Shown here piece by piece: positions 52,358 to 61,840 of a stretch of DNA of 64,000 bases. This stretch comes from Rubrivivax benzoatilyticus JA2 = ATCC BAA-35 (GTDB lineage: Bacteria > Pseudomonadota > Gammaproteobacteria > Burkholderiales > Burkholderiaceae_C), in assembly GCF_000190375.1 (NCBI RefSeq), contig NZ_AEWG01000074.1, positions 1 to 64,000 of the forward strand, in the 5' to 3' direction. Position 1 is the stretch's first letter; every line of letters begins with the position of its first letter. The translations under genes were made by a program, and so were the position numbers. The notes under the pieces were generated by a model. That model had not been told where the DNA came from, ran no database searches, and was given only the letters and a program-made list of their open reading frames with translations.

Positions 52358-55300
52358 ATGCGACTGAACCAGATCAAGCTCGCCGGCTTCAAGTCCTTCG
52401 CCGAACCGACCACCTTCCAGCTGCCCGGGCAGCGTGTCGGCGTCGTCGGCCCGAACGGCTGCGGCAAGAGCAACATCATGGACGCGGTGCGTTGGGTGCT
52501 CGGCGAGAGCAAGGCCAGCGAGCTGCGCGGCGAGTCGATGCAGGACGTGATCTTCAACGGCTCGGGCCAGCGCAAGCCCGCCAGCCGGGCCAGCGTCGAA
52601 CTCGTCTTCGACAACAGTTCGGCGCGCGCCGGCGGCCAGTGGAACGCGTTCTCCGAGATCGCCGTCAAGCGCGTGCTGACGCGCGACGGCACGTCCAGCT
52701 ACTTCATCAACAACCAGCCGGTGCGCCGGCGCGACGTGCAGGACGTGTTCCTCGGCACCGGCCTGGGCCCGCGTGCCTACGCCATCATCGGCCAGGGCAC
52801 GATCAGCCGCATCATCGAGAGCCGCCCCGAGGAACTGCGCCTGTTCCTCGAAGAGGCCGCCGGCGTCTCCAAGTACAAGGAACGCCGCCGCGAGACCGAG
52901 AACCGGCTGAAGGACACGCGCGAGAACCTGACGCGCGTCGAAGACATCCTGCGCGAGCTGAACCTCAACCTCGAGAAGCTGGAGAAGCAGGCCGAGGTCG
53001 CCGCCGCCTACCGCCGGCTGCAGGACGACGGCACGACCAAGCTGCATCAGCTGTGGTTCCTGAAGGCGCGCGACGCCGCCGGCGAGGAAGAGCGTGTCAA
53101 GACCGCGGTGCTGGCCGCGACCAACGTGCTCGAGCAACGTTTGGCCGAGCTGCGCCACGTCGAGGCCGAACTCGAGCAGCTGCGCCAGGCGCACTACGAA
53201 GCCAGCGACGAGCTGCACGCGCGCCAGGGTTCGCTGTCCGAAGCGGCACTGGAAGTGAGCCGGCTCGAGGAACGCATCCGCTACGTCGTCGACGGCCGCC
53301 AGCGTGCCGAGCAGCGCCTGGCCGCACTCGACGCGCAGAACGAAGGCTGGCGCGAACGCCAGACCGCTGCCGAGGCCGAGCTGGAAGACATCGCCGGCCA
53401 GATCGTCGCCGCCGACGAAGAGGCCGACGTGCTCGTCGCCCAGGCCGAGGACCAGGGGCTGGAACTGCCGGCGCTGGAAGACGGCCTGCGTGCCGCCCAG
53501 GCCGACGCCAACCGCCAGCGCAACGCCGTCACCCAGGTGCAGCAGCAGATCCAGGTGCTGGCCGCCGACAGCCGCAACCTCGACGAGCAGGCGCGCCAGC
53601 TGCGCACGCGCCGCGAGCGCCTGGCCGGCGAGCGCCAGCAACTGCAGGCGCCCGACACCGCGCGCCTGGACGCGCTGCGCGAAGACGAAGCCGTGGCCGC
53701 CGAGCGCCACGAGGAAGCCGAAGGCCGGCTGCACGAGCTGTCCGAGCAGGTTCCGGCACTCGACGAGCAGCGCCGCGCCGCGCAGGCCGCCGTCAACCGC
53801 GAGAACGCCAGGCAGGCCGACATCGCCGCGCGCCTGGAAGCGCTGCGCACGCTGCAGGAGAAGGTGCAGACCGAAGGCAAGCTCAAGCCCTGGCTGGAGC
53901 GCCACGGCCTCACCGGCATGCAGGGCCTGTGGCGCCAGGTGCACATCGAGCCCGGCTGGGAAACGGCGCTGGAAGCCGCGCTGCGCGAACGCCTGAACGC
54001 GCTCGCCGTCGGCCGCCTGGACACCGTGCGCGCCTTCGCCGCCGATGCCCCGCCGGCCAAGCTGGCCTTCTACGCGCTGCCCTCGGGCGCCATCGCCAGC
54101 ACGCACGCCACGCTGCCGCGGCTGGCGGACCTGCTGCGCCTGGGCGACGCCGGCCTGAAGGCGCTGCTCGGCGACTGGCTCGAAGGCGTCTACACCGCCG
54201 ACTCGCTGGACGCGGCGCTGGCCGCACGCGGCCAGCTGACACACGGCGAGATCGTGATGACGCGCGAGGGCCACGCCGTCAGCCAGTACGCCGTCGCCTT
54301 CTACGCGCCCGACTCCGAACAGGCCGGCCTGCTGGCGCGCGCCCAGGAGATCGAGAACCTCGACCGCCAGCAGCGCGCCCAGGCGCTGATCGCCGAGGAG
54401 GCTCGCACCCAGTCCGTGCGCCTGGAAGCCGCCTACACCGAAGCCAGCGGCCGCCTGTCCGCCGCACGCCGCGAAGCCGCCGAAGCGCAGAACCGCGCCC
54501 ACGCGCTGCACGTCGAGCTGCTGCGCCTGAGCCAGCAGGCCGAGGCCGCGCTGCAGCGCCGCGAGCAGCTCGGCGACGAGCTCGCCGAGATCGACGCCCA
54601 GATGGAGGCCATCGAGGAGCGCCGCGCCGTCGGCGAAGCGCGTTTCGAGGAACTCGACGTCGAACTCGGTGACGCCCAGCAGCGCCACGCCGACCTGGAA
54701 GACGAGGTCATCGCTGCCGACCGCCGCCTGGCCGACGCCCGCGAGCAGCAGCGCGCGCTGGAGCGCCAGGCGCAGGAAGCGCGTTTCCAGGCGCGCTCGC
54801 TGGCCGCGCGGCGCGACGAGCTGCAGCGTGCGCTGGAAACCGCCGCGGCGCAGATCGCCGCCAACGAGCAGGCCGCCGAGCAGATCCGCACCGAGCTGGC
54901 CGGTTTCGACGATGCCGCGGCCGAAGCCGGGCTGCAGGACGCGCTGGCGCTGCGCCTGGAGCGCGAGCGTGAACTCGGCGCCGCACGCAGCCGCTACGAC
55001 GACCTGTCGGCGCAGATGCGCCGCGCCGACGAGCAGCGCCTGGGGCTGGAGCACGGCATGGCGCCGTTGCGCGAGCAGATCACCAAGCTGCAGCTGGAGC
55101 AGCAGGCGGCGCAGCTGGGCGGCGCGCAGTATCTGGAGCAGCTGCAGGCGGCCGAGGTCGACCTGGAGGCGCTGGCCAGCGGCATCGAGCAGGGCGGCGT
55201 CAAGCTCTGGGGCCTGCAGTCCGAGATCGACCGCATCAACCGCGAGATCGCGGCGCTGGGCGCCGTCAACCTCGCCGCGCTGGACGAGCTGACCGCCTCG

Positions 55301-55873
55301 CGCGAGCGCAAGACCTTCCTCGACGCCCAGCTCGCCGACCTGACCGACGCCATCAACACGCTGGAAGACGCGATCCGCAAGATCGACCTGGAGACGCGCG
55401 ACCTGCTGGGCAGCACCTTCAACCAGGTCAACGAACACTTCGGGCGCATGTTCCCGTCGCTGTTCGGCGGCGGCCAGGCCAGGCTCGTGATGACCGGCGA
55501 CGAGATCCTCGACGCCGGCGTGCAGGTGATGGCGCAGCCGCCGGGCAAGAAGAACAGCACCATCCATCTGCTGTCCGGCGGCGAGAAGGCGCTGACGGCG
55601 ATCGCGCTGGTGTTCGCGATCTTCCAGCTCAACCCGGCGCCGTTCTGCCTGCTCGACGAAGTCGACGCACCGCTGGACGACGCCAACACCGAGCGCTACC
55701 GCAACCTCGTCACCGAGATGAGCGCGGGCACCCAGTTCCTCTTCATCAGCCACAACAAGATCGCGATGGAGATGGCCGAACAGCTGATCGGCGTGACGAT
55801 GCAGGAGCAGGGCGTCTCGCGCATCGTCGCCGTCGACATGGAAGCGGCCATCGGCTTCGCCGAAGCGGCATGA
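52358..55873 (+). CDS. smc: Chromosome partition protein SMC
   Basis: Condensin ATPase for chromosome organisation. 1171 residues. Head parts: Walker A VVGPNGCGKSN near residue 32; C-terminal signature LLSGGEKALTA and Walker B FCLLDEVDAPLDDAN. Two long coiled coils flank a hinge (about 505-640, GLTGMQGLWRQVHIEPGWE). ATG 52358 is the usual N-terminus (MRLNQIKLAGFKSF) but lacks a clear ribosome site. It overlaps zipA by 4 nt (ATGA). Confidence 0.96.
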   Translation: MRLNQIKLAGFKSFAEPTTFQLPGQRVGVVGPNGCGKSNIMDAVRWVLGESKASELRGESMQDVIFNGSGQRKPASRASVELVFDNSSARAGGQWNAFSEIAVKRVLTRDGTSSYFINNQPVRRRDVQDVFLGTGLGPRAYAIIGQGTISRIIESRPEELRLFLEEAAGVSKYKERRRETENRLKDTRENLTRVEDILRELNLNLEKLEKQAEVAAAYRRLQDDGTTKLHQLWFLKARDAAGEEERVKTAVLAATNVLEQRLAELRHVEAELEQLRQAHYEASDELHARQGSLSEAALEVSRLEERIRYVVDGRQRAEQRLAALDAQNEGWRERQTAAEAELEDIAGQIVAADEEADVLVAQAEDQGLELPALEDGLRAAQADANRQRNAVTQVQQQIQVLAADSRNLDEQARQLRTRRERLAGERQQLQAPDTARLDALREDEAVAAERHEEAEGRLHELSEQVPALDEQRRAAQAAVNRENARQADIAARLEALRTLQEKVQTEGKLKPWLERHGLTGMQGLWRQVHIEPGWETALEAALRERLNALAVGRLDTVRAFAADAPPAKLAFYALPSGAIASTHATLPRLADLLRLGDAGLKALLGDWLEGVYTADSLDAALAARGQLTHGEIVMTREGHAVSQYAVAFYAPDSEQAGLLARAQEIENLDRQQRAQALIAEEARTQSVRLEAAYTEASGRLSAARREAAEAQNRAHALHVELLRLSQQAEAALQRREQLGDELAEIDAQMEAIEERRAVGEARFEELDVELGDAQQRHADLEDEVIAADRRLADAREQQRALERQAQEARFQARSLAARRDELQRALETAAAQIAANEQAAEQIRTELAGFDDAAAEAGLQDALALRLERERELGAARSRYDDLSAQMRRADEQRLGLEHGMAPLREQITKLQLEQQAAQLGGAQYLEQLQAAEVDLEALASGIEQGGVKLWGLQSEIDRINREIAALGAVNLAALDELTASRERKTFLDAQLADLTDAINTLEDAIRKIDLETRDLLGSTFNQVNEHFGRMFPSLFGGGQARLVMTGDEILDAGVQVMAQPPGKKNSTIHLLSGGEKALTAIALVFAIFQLNPAPFCLLDEVDAPLDDANTERYRNLVTEMSAGTQFLFISHNKIAMEMAEQLIGVTMQEQGVSRIVAVDMEAAIGFAEAA

Positions 55874-56919
55874 CCCTCACCACGGCACTCGCCCTCGTCG
55901 GCGGCCTCGTTCTCCTCGCCCTGATCGTCCAGGGCTGGCTCTCCACCCGCCGCGCCGGCCCGCGCCGGCCGGACGTCCAACCCGACGCGCCCGAGCGTGT
56001 CGAACCCGGCCTGGGCAGCGCGCCTGCCACCGGCGATCCGGCCGACGAACCGGCGCTGGACGCCGCCCCGGCGCCGCCGCCCCCGGGCACACGCCGCCCG
56101 GCGCGCCTGGACGCGCTGATCGACGCCCTCGTGCCGATGACGCTGGAGTCGCCGGTGACCGGCGATTTCGTGCTCTCGCACCTGCCGCCGTCGCGCCGCG
56201 CCGGCACCAAACCGTTCTACGTCGAGGGCCTGGACACCGAGACCGGCGACTGGGAACAGCCGCGGGCGGGCCACCGCTACGGCGAACTGCAGGCCGGCGT
56301 GCAGCTCGCCAGCCGCAGCGGCGCGCTCAACGAGATCGAGTACTCCGAGTTCGTGCAGAAGGTGCAGGCCTTCTGCGAAGCCATCGGCGCGATGCCCGAC
56401 TTCCCCGACATGCTGGAAGTCGTGGCCCGCGCCCGCGAGCTCGACGGCCTGGCCAGCCCGCTGGACGCCCAGCTGACCGTCACGCTGCGCTCCAACCACG
56501 TCGCCTGGTCGGTGGGCTACCTGCAGCAGGTGTCCCAGCGCCTGGGTTTCCTGCCCGGGGCGCTGCCGGGCCGGCTGGTGCTGCCGGGGCCCGAGGCCGG
56601 GGCGCCGCCGGTGCTGGTGCTGAGCTACGACTCGCAGGCCGCGCTCGCCGACGATGCCCAGATGGCGGCCGTGCGCGACTGCACGCTGACGCTGGACGTG
56701 CCGCAGACCGAGGCCCGCCACGAACCGTTCCCGACCTGGCACCGCGTGACGACGACGCTGGCCGACGAGATGGACGCGACCATCGTCGACGACCAGGGCC
56801 AGCCGGTCACGCTGCACGCCTTCGATGCCATCGGCCGCGAGCTGCAGCAGCTCTATGCCCAGCTCGAGCAGCTGGACCTGGCCGCCGGCTCGCCGGCGGC
56901 GCGGCGGCTGTTCAGCTGA
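55870..56919 (+). CDS. zipA: Cell division protein ZipA-like
   Basis: FtsZ anchor of the divisome. 349 residues: one N-terminal membrane helix (TALALVGGLVLLALIVQGWL), a Pro/Ala-rich disordered linker and a C-terminal ZipA domain (LDVPQTEARHEPFPTWHRVTTTLADEMDATIVDDQGQP). ATG overlaps smc. In other genomes ligA often follows; here it does not. Confidence 0.88.
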   Translation: MTLTTALALVGGLVLLALIVQGWLSTRRAGPRRPDVQPDAPERVEPGLGSAPATGDPADEPALDAAPAPPPPGTRRPARLDALIDALVPMTLESPVTGDFVLSHLPPSRRAGTKPFYVEGLDTETGDWEQPRAGHRYGELQAGVQLASRSGALNEIEYSEFVQKVQAFCEAIGAMPDFPDMLEVVARARELDGLASPLDAQLTVTLRSNHVAWSVGYLQQVSQRLGFLPGALPGRLVLPGPEAGAPPVLVLSYDSQAALADDAQMAAVRDCTLTLDVPQTEARHEPFPTWHRVTTTLADEMDATIVDDQGQPVTLHAFDAIGRELQQLYAQLEQLDLAAGSPAARRLFS

Positions 56920-57016
56920 GCGGCCGACCGGCGCATTCCGTCACGCCCGGCGCCCAACGACCCGCCGAGCTCGGGGAGAGCGGAGCGCTGCCGCGCGGCC
57001 TAGACTCGCTGCGCCG

Positions 57017-58057
57017 ATGAAGCCGTGCCGCCCTGCCGCCGTCGTGCGCGCCGCCCGAAGCGGCCGCGCCGTCCTCGCCGCCACCGCCTGCTGGCTGGTG
57101 CTGGCCGCGCACGCGCAGGCGGTGCCCGACCTGTCGGCGCTGCCGCGGCCCGACACCCCGCCGCCCGAACGCGGGCCGGTCGTGCCGGCCCAGGTCGAAC
57201 GCTGGCGGCTGGAGGCCAAGGGCCACGAGTACGGCGACGGCGTGCCGCGCGACGCGCTGCTGGCCGCGCAGCTGTATTGCCGGGCCGCGCGCTACGGCGA
57301 CGCCGAGTCGCAGTTCAACCTGGCCTGGATGCTGACCAACGCCCGCGGCATCGAGCGCGACGAGGCGCAGGCCGCGCACCTGTTCGCTGCCGCCGCCGAA
57401 CAAGGCCTGCCGCAGGCGCTGAACATGGCCTCGCACCTGGGCGCGCCGCTCGGGCCGCCGCCGCCGTGTCTGCGGCCGCCGGAGCAGGACCCGCTGACGG
57501 CCACCGCCCGGCCGCAGCCCCGCGCCGGCGCCGTGCGTTCGCCGTCGGCGCTGTTCGCCGCGCTGCCGCCGCCGGCCAACGCGCCGCAGCCCATCGTGCG
57601 TTTCGTCGACCTCGTGGCGCCCGAGTACAAGCTCGCGCCGCAGCTCGTGCTGGCGGTGATGGCCACCGAGAGCGGCTTCGACCCCGGCGCGCTGTCGCCG
57701 AAGAACGCCCAGGGCCTGATGCAGTTGATGCCCGACACCGCGGCACGTTTCAAGGTGCGCAAGCTGTCCGACCCGGTGCAGAACATCCGCGGCGGCATGG
57801 CCTATCTGCGCTGGCTGCTGGCGTACTACCAGGGCGACGTGCTGTTCACGCTGGCCGCCTACAACGCCGGCGAAGGTGCGGTCGACCGCTACCGCGGCGT
57901 GCCGCCGTACGCCGAGACGCGGGCCTACGTGCGCCGCATCCTGGCGGCGCTGGGCGGGCAGCGCTGGCACCCGTACGACCCCGAGGCGGCGGCGCCGTCG
58001 CCGATGTTGTCGACGCTGTCGGCCGCGGCCGCGTCGCCGCCGACGCGGCTGCGCTGA
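57017..58057 (+). CDS. Lytic transglycosylase with Sel1-like repeats
   Basis: 346 residues. Signal peptide (AVLAATACWLVLAAHAQA), then a Sel1/TPR-like stretch (AQLYCRAARYGDAESQFNLAWML, GIERDEAQAAHLFAAAAEQGLPQA), a Pro-rich linker, and a C-terminal SLT domain with the catalytic glutamate in MATESGFDPGALSPKNAQGLMQL and AYNAGEGAV. It cleaves peptidoglycan in the periplasm. TAGACT lies ten bases before ATG 57017 and there is no ribosome site, so the leader would be only a few bases. Confidence 0.88.
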   Translation: MKPCRPAAVVRAARSGRAVLAATACWLVLAAHAQAVPDLSALPRPDTPPPERGPVVPAQVERWRLEAKGHEYGDGVPRDALLAAQLYCRAARYGDAESQFNLAWMLTNARGIERDEAQAAHLFAAAAEQGLPQALNMASHLGAPLGPPPPCLRPPEQDPLTATARPQPRAGAVRSPSALFAALPPPANAPQPIVRFVDLVAPEYKLAPQLVLAVMATESGFDPGALSPKNAQGLMQLMPDTAARFKVRKLSDPVQNIRGGMAYLRWLLAYYQGDVLFTLAAYNAGEGAVDRYRGVPPYAETRAYVRRILAALGGQRWHPYDPEAAAPSPMLSTLSAAAASPPTRLR

Positions 58058-58064
58058 GCCGGGT

Positions 58065-58448
58065 TCAGGCCGTCACCTCGACACGCGTGCCGTCCGGCGT
58101 CGCGATCACCGCTTCGTAGAAGCCGTCACCCGTGCGGCGCGGCGCCGAGAGCAAACAGCCTTCGGATGCACTGAGCGTCGCCAGCGCATCGACGGCCGCC
58201 GCATCGCCGAGCGAGATCGCGACGTGATCCCAGCCGACGGCGTCGCCGGCCGGTGCGTCGGCCAACCAGGGTGCGGCCATCAGCTCCAGCCGCAGCGTGT
58301 CGCCGGGCAGTGTCGCGAAGACCGAGACGAAACCCGGCCGGCGTTGGCTGCGGTAGGGCGGGGCGATCGTGGCGTCGAACAGGCGGCGCCAGAAGTCGGC
58401 CGCGGCGTCGAGGTCGCGAGTCCACAGGGCGACGTGGGCGAGGCGCAT
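58065..58448 (-). CDS. VOC / glyoxalase-family protein
   Basis: 127 residues with two beta-alpha-beta-beta-beta modules: HVALWTRDLDAAADFWRRLFDA at the start and WDHVAISLGDAAAVDAL in the middle, ending PDGTRVEV. The metal-ligand His positions (HVAL and DHVAI) are kept. The substrate (lactoylglutathione, antibiotic or other) is unknown. ATG 58448 follows CCGGAGACACCCG. Confidence 0.85.
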   Translation of the reverse strand: MRLAHVALWTRDLDAAADFWRRLFDATIAPPYRSQRRPGFVSVFATLPGDTLRLELMAAPWLADAPAGDAVGWDHVAISLGDAAAVDALATLSASEGCLLSAPRRTGDGFYEAVIATPDGTRVEVTA

Positions 58449-58468
58449 CGGGTGTCTCCGGTGAAGGT

Positions 58469-59239
58469 TCAGACCGGCGCGTCGGCGCGCAGGATGGTGG
58501 CGCCGGCGGCGGCCAGCGCGGCGGCGTCGGCGTCGTGTTCGACGATCACCGTGCCCAGCGCCTGCAGCGCCGCGAAACGGTGCGGCGCACGCGTGCCGAG
58601 CTTGTCGTTCGTCACCATCACCACGTGCTCGCGGCTGGCGGCCAGCAGCGCACGCTTGAACTCGGCGTCGGCCGCGTCGTGCGCGCTGGCGCCGGTCTCG
58701 GCCGAGATCGCGCAGGCGCCGACGAAGGCGCGGTCGATGTCCAGGCGCTGCAGCGCCAGCAGCGCGGTCGTGTCGACGCAGCCGCCGACCGTCGGGTCGA
58801 CGACGCCGCCCAGCATCAGCAGGCGCAGGTCCGCGCGGCGAAGCAGCGCCGCGGCGATGTCGACCGAGTTCGTCGCCACGGTCAGCGCGTGGTCCTCGGG
58901 CAGCAGTTCGGCGAGCGCGAGGTTGGTGCTGCCGTTGTCCAGGAACAGGAACTCGCCGCGGCGCACGGTGGCGGCGGCCGCGCGGGCGAGTGCACGTTTG
59001 TGCACGATGTCGACGCCACTGCGCACGGCCATCGGCAGCGCTCCGGGCGTCGGCGGCAGCGCGCCGCCGTAGACACGGCGGCAGCGGCCTTCGGCGGCCA
59101 GCGCGCGCAGGTCGCGGCGGATCGCGTCTTCCGAGACGGAGAACTCAGCCGCCAAAGCCGCGGCGGCAACGCCCTGGCCGGCGGCGAGCCGCGCGGCGAT
59201 CAGTTCGCGGCGGGCGAGCGGGACGTCGTGGGTTTCCAT
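58469..59239 (-). CDS. DeoR-family transcriptional regulator
   Basis: 256 residues. N-terminal helix-turn-helix: RRELIAARLAAGQGVAAAALAAEFSVSEDAIRRDLRAL, followed by the sugar-isomerase-like sensor domain (FLDNGSTNLALAELLP, LMLGGVVDPTVGG). DeoR proteins usually sense phosphorylated sugars. TATTCT ends six bases before ATG 59239 and no Shine-Dalgarno exists: likely leaderless. AAACGTGCA direct repeats lie just upstream. Confidence 0.9.
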   Translation of the reverse strand: METHDVPLARRELIAARLAAGQGVAAAALAAEFSVSEDAIRRDLRALAAEGRCRRVYGGALPPTPGALPMAVRSGVDIVHKRALARAAAATVRRGEFLFLDNGSTNLALAELLPEDHALTVATNSVDIAAALLRRADLRLLMLGGVVDPTVGGCVDTTALLALQRLDIDRAFVGACAISAETGASAHDAADAEFKRALLAASREHVVMVTNDKLGTRAPHRFAALQALGTVIVEHDADAAALAAAGATILRADAPV

Positions 59240-59245
59240 GCACCG

Positions 59246-59281
59246 AGAATAAACGTGCACGAACAAGGATGCAAACGTGCA
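59246..59281. promoter_or_regulatory. deoR promoter and direct-repeat operator
   Basis: Minus-strand -10 TATTCT (59251-59246) overlaps the first of two identical 9-mers, AAACGTGCA (59251-59259 and 59273-59281), spaced 22 bp, about two helical turns. This fits an autoregulatory DeoR site; the assignment is by position. Confidence 0.6.
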
Positions 59282-59305
59282 ACTTCTGGCGAATTGTCGG
59301 CAGGG

Positions 59306-59342
59306 ATTACGGCGATAGGCAGTTCCTGTCGACGTACGTAAT
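59306..59342. promoter_or_regulatory. Inverted repeat before the PaaX-like gene
   Basis: ATTACG (59306-59311) and CGTAAT (59337-59342) form an inverted repeat with a 25-nt gap. The right arm overlaps a TAATGT hexamer that ends six bases before ATG 59351. A PaaX-type operator is plausible. Confidence 0.4.
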
Positions 59343-59350
59343 GTCTTGGC

Positions 59351-60187
59351 ATGGCCGCCGACCCCCGATCGCTGATCCTCAGCCTGCTGCTCGGTGCCGA
59401 ACGCAGCGGCGACACGGCGCTGGCGGTGCCCGAACTGCTGGCTGCGGCGGCGCTGTTCGGTCTGCCGGAGAACACCGTGCGTGTCGCGCTGACCCGCGCC
59501 GCCGCGGCCGGCCTGCTGGTGGCGCCGGCACGCGGGCGCTACGCGCTCGGCCCCGCGGCAAGGCCGCTGGCCGACGCGGTGCTGGCCTGGAAACGCCTGC
59601 CCGAACGCCTGGTCGCGTGGCGCGGCGACTGGCTGGCGGTGCACGTCGGTGCCGCCGGCCGCAGCGACCGTCCGGCGCTGCGCGCTCGCGAGCGGGCTTT
59701 CGGCCTGCTCGGCCTGGCCGAGTTCGAACGTGGCCTGCACCTGCGGCCCGACAACCTGGCCGGCGGCGTCGAGGCGCTGCGCGAGCGCCTGGCCGCGCTG
59801 CTGCCCGACGGTGCCGCCGTCGGCACGGTGTTCGTGCTCGGCGGGCTGTCGGCCGCCGACGCCACGCGTGCTGCGTCGCTCTGGGACGGCGCGGCGCTGG
59901 ACGCCGGCTACCGCGAAGGCACGGCGCGGCTCGCCGCCTGGCTGGACGCCGCGCCCGGCCTGGCGCCCGAGCAGGCGGCACGCGAGTCCTTCGAACTCGG
60001 TGGCGAGGCCATCCGCCGCCTGGTCTTCGACCCGTTGCTGCCGGCGCCGCTGGTCGACGCCGAGGCCCGCGCACGCTACCTGCGCACCGTCGAACGTTTC
60101 GATGCCGCCGGCCAGGCGATCTGGCACGGCTTTCTGGCCCGATCACGCGCTGCCCGTGCCGCCGAAACCGAGGAGATCCACCGATGA
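59351..60187 (+). CDS. PaaX-family transcriptional regulator
   Basis: 278 residues. It begins SLILSLLLGAERSGDTALAVPELLAAAALFGLPENTVRVALTRAAAAGLL, a PaaX-type winged helix, and keeps the C-terminal PaaX region. PaaX represses phenylacetate catabolism on binding phenylacetyl-CoA, but no paa genes are near, so the ligand here is unknown. Its stop overlaps the ATG of the AidB-like dehydrogenase (ATGA), suggesting it controls that enzyme. Confidence 0.85.
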   Translation: MAADPRSLILSLLLGAERSGDTALAVPELLAAAALFGLPENTVRVALTRAAAAGLLVAPARGRYALGPAARPLADAVLAWKRLPERLVAWRGDWLAVHVGAAGRSDRPALRARERAFGLLGLAEFERGLHLRPDNLAGGVEALRERLAALLPDGAAVGTVFVLGGLSAADATRAASLWDGAALDAGYREGTARLAAWLDAAPGLAPEQAARESFELGGEAIRRLVFDPLLPAPLVDAEARARYLRTVERFDAAGQAIWHGFLARSRAARAAETEEIHR

Positions 60188-61836
60188 ACCCGAACGACAG
60201 CGTGCTGGCCGAGACCCACGAGGTCTTCAACGTCGGCGCCGAGCTGCCCGACCACGACGCCTACCGCGCCGACGCCGCGCTGGTCGAAGCCGTCGTGCGC
60301 GAAGGCGCGGCCTGGGCCGACGACGAGCTCAGCGCCTTCGGCCGTCTGACCGGCGCTGCCGCCTACCGCGAACTGGGCACCGAGGCCAACCGCCACCCGC
60401 CCGAGCTCGACACGCACGACCGTTTCGGCCGCCGCGTCGACCTCGTGCGTTTCCACCCCGCGTACCACACGCTGATGCGCACGGCGATCGAACACGGGCT
60501 GCATTCGGCGCCGCACACCGCGCCGCGCCCGGGCGCCCACGTCGCGCGTGCCGCCAAGTTCTACCTGCAGAGCCAGGTCGAGGCCGGCCACGGCTGCCCG
60601 GTGACGATGACCTTCGCCTCGGTGCCGACGCTGCGCACGACGCCGGCGCTGGCCGAGGCCTGGCTGCCGCGCATCACCGCCCGCGTCTACGACCCGCGCA
60701 ACGTGCCCGACGCGCAGAAGGCCGGCGTCACGATCGGCATGGCGATGACCGAGAAGCAGGGCGGCTCGGACGTGCGCGCCAACACGACGCAGGCGCGGCC
60801 GGCCGGTGCCGGCGGCGTCTACGAACTCGTCGGCCACAAGTACTTCGTCTCGGCGCCGATGTGCGACGCCTTCCTGGTGCTGGCCCAGGCGCCGGGCGGG
60901 CTGAGCTGTTTCCTGCTGCCGCGCTGGCGGCCCGACGGCACGAAGAACGCGCTGCAACTGCTGCGGCTGAAACGCAAGATGGGCAACGTCTCCAACGCCA
61001 GCAGCGAGACCGAGCTGCGCGGCGCGCTCGCCTGGCGCGTCGGCGACGAAGGCCGCGGTGTGCGCACGATCATCGAGATGGTCGCCTGCACGCGTTTCGA
61101 CTGCATGGTCGGCTCCAGCGCCGGCCAGCGTGCCGCGGCGGCGCTGGCGCTGCATCACGCCACGCTGCGTTCGGCCTTCGGTCGCCGCCTCGCCGAGCAG
61201 CCGCTGATGCAAAACGTGCTCGCCGACCTGGCGCTGGAGAGCGAAGCCTCGCTGGCGCTGACGATGCGCCTGGCGCGTGCGATGGACACGCCCGGCGACG
61301 CCCACGAGCAGGCGCTGCTGCGCCTGGGCACGGCGATCGGCAAGTACTGGGTCTGCAAGCGCACGGCCGCTCACGCCGCCGAAGCGATGGAGTGCATCGG
61401 CGGCAGCGGGGTCATGGAGGACAGCCCGTTCCCGCGCCTGTACCGCGAGGCGCCGGTCAACGCGATCTGGGAAGGCAGCGGCAACGTGCAGTGCCTGGAC
61501 ATGCTGCGCGCCGCCGAGAAGGCGCCGGCGGCGCTGCACGCCTTCTTCGCCGAGCTGGCGCCGGCGCGTGGCGCCGACCGCCGGCTCGACCGCTGGGTCG
61601 CGGCGCTGCAGGACGAGTTCGCCGAGCTCTCCGACCTGGAGTTCCGCGCACGCGGCCTCGTCGACCGCATGGCGCTGGCGCTGCAGGCCTCGCTGCTGGT
61701 GCGCCACGCCCCGGCAGCCGTGGCCGACGCCTTCTGCGCCTCGCGCCTGGACGGCGGCGGCGCGCGCCAGTACGGCACGCTGCCGCGTGGGGTGGACGTG
61801 GCGGCGATCGTGGCGCGGGCGATGCCGGCGCTCTGA
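60184..61836 (+). CDS. AidB-like acyl-CoA dehydrogenase
   Basis: 550 residues, longer than ordinary acyl-CoA dehydrogenases and close to AidB/isovaleryl-CoA dehydrogenase homologues. Family segments: SQVEAGHGCPVTMTFASVPTL, GMAMTEKQGGSDVRANTT, MGNVSNASSETEL, ECIGGSGVMEDSPFPRLYREAPVNAIWEGSGNV. AidB of E. coli binds DNA in the alkylation response, but with a PaaX partner a catabolic role is more likely. Coupled to the PaaX-like gene; no other catabolic gene in the operon. Confidence 0.88.
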   Translation: MNPNDSVLAETHEVFNVGAELPDHDAYRADAALVEAVVREGAAWADDELSAFGRLTGAAAYRELGTEANRHPPELDTHDRFGRRVDLVRFHPAYHTLMRTAIEHGLHSAPHTAPRPGAHVARAAKFYLQSQVEAGHGCPVTMTFASVPTLRTTPALAEAWLPRITARVYDPRNVPDAQKAGVTIGMAMTEKQGGSDVRANTTQARPAGAGGVYELVGHKYFVSAPMCDAFLVLAQAPGGLSCFLLPRWRPDGTKNALQLLRLKRKMGNVSNASSETELRGALAWRVGDEGRGVRTIIEMVACTRFDCMVGSSAGQRAAAALALHHATLRSAFGRRLAEQPLMQNVLADLALESEASLALTMRLARAMDTPGDAHEQALLRLGTAIGKYWVCKRTAAHAAEAMECIGGSGVMEDSPFPRLYREAPVNAIWEGSGNVQCLDMLRAAEKAPAALHAFFAELAPARGADRRLDRWVAALQDEFAELSDLEFRARGLVDRMALALQASLLVRHAPAAVADAFCASRLDGGGARQYGTLPRGVDVAAIVARAMPAL

Positions 61837-61840
61837 CGGC

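Noticed and set aside
52343-55753. Long minus-strand frame opposite smc
   Set aside because: Leu/Gln/Arg-rich low-complexity translation, a mirror of the coiled-coil codons of smc; no domain, no start signal.
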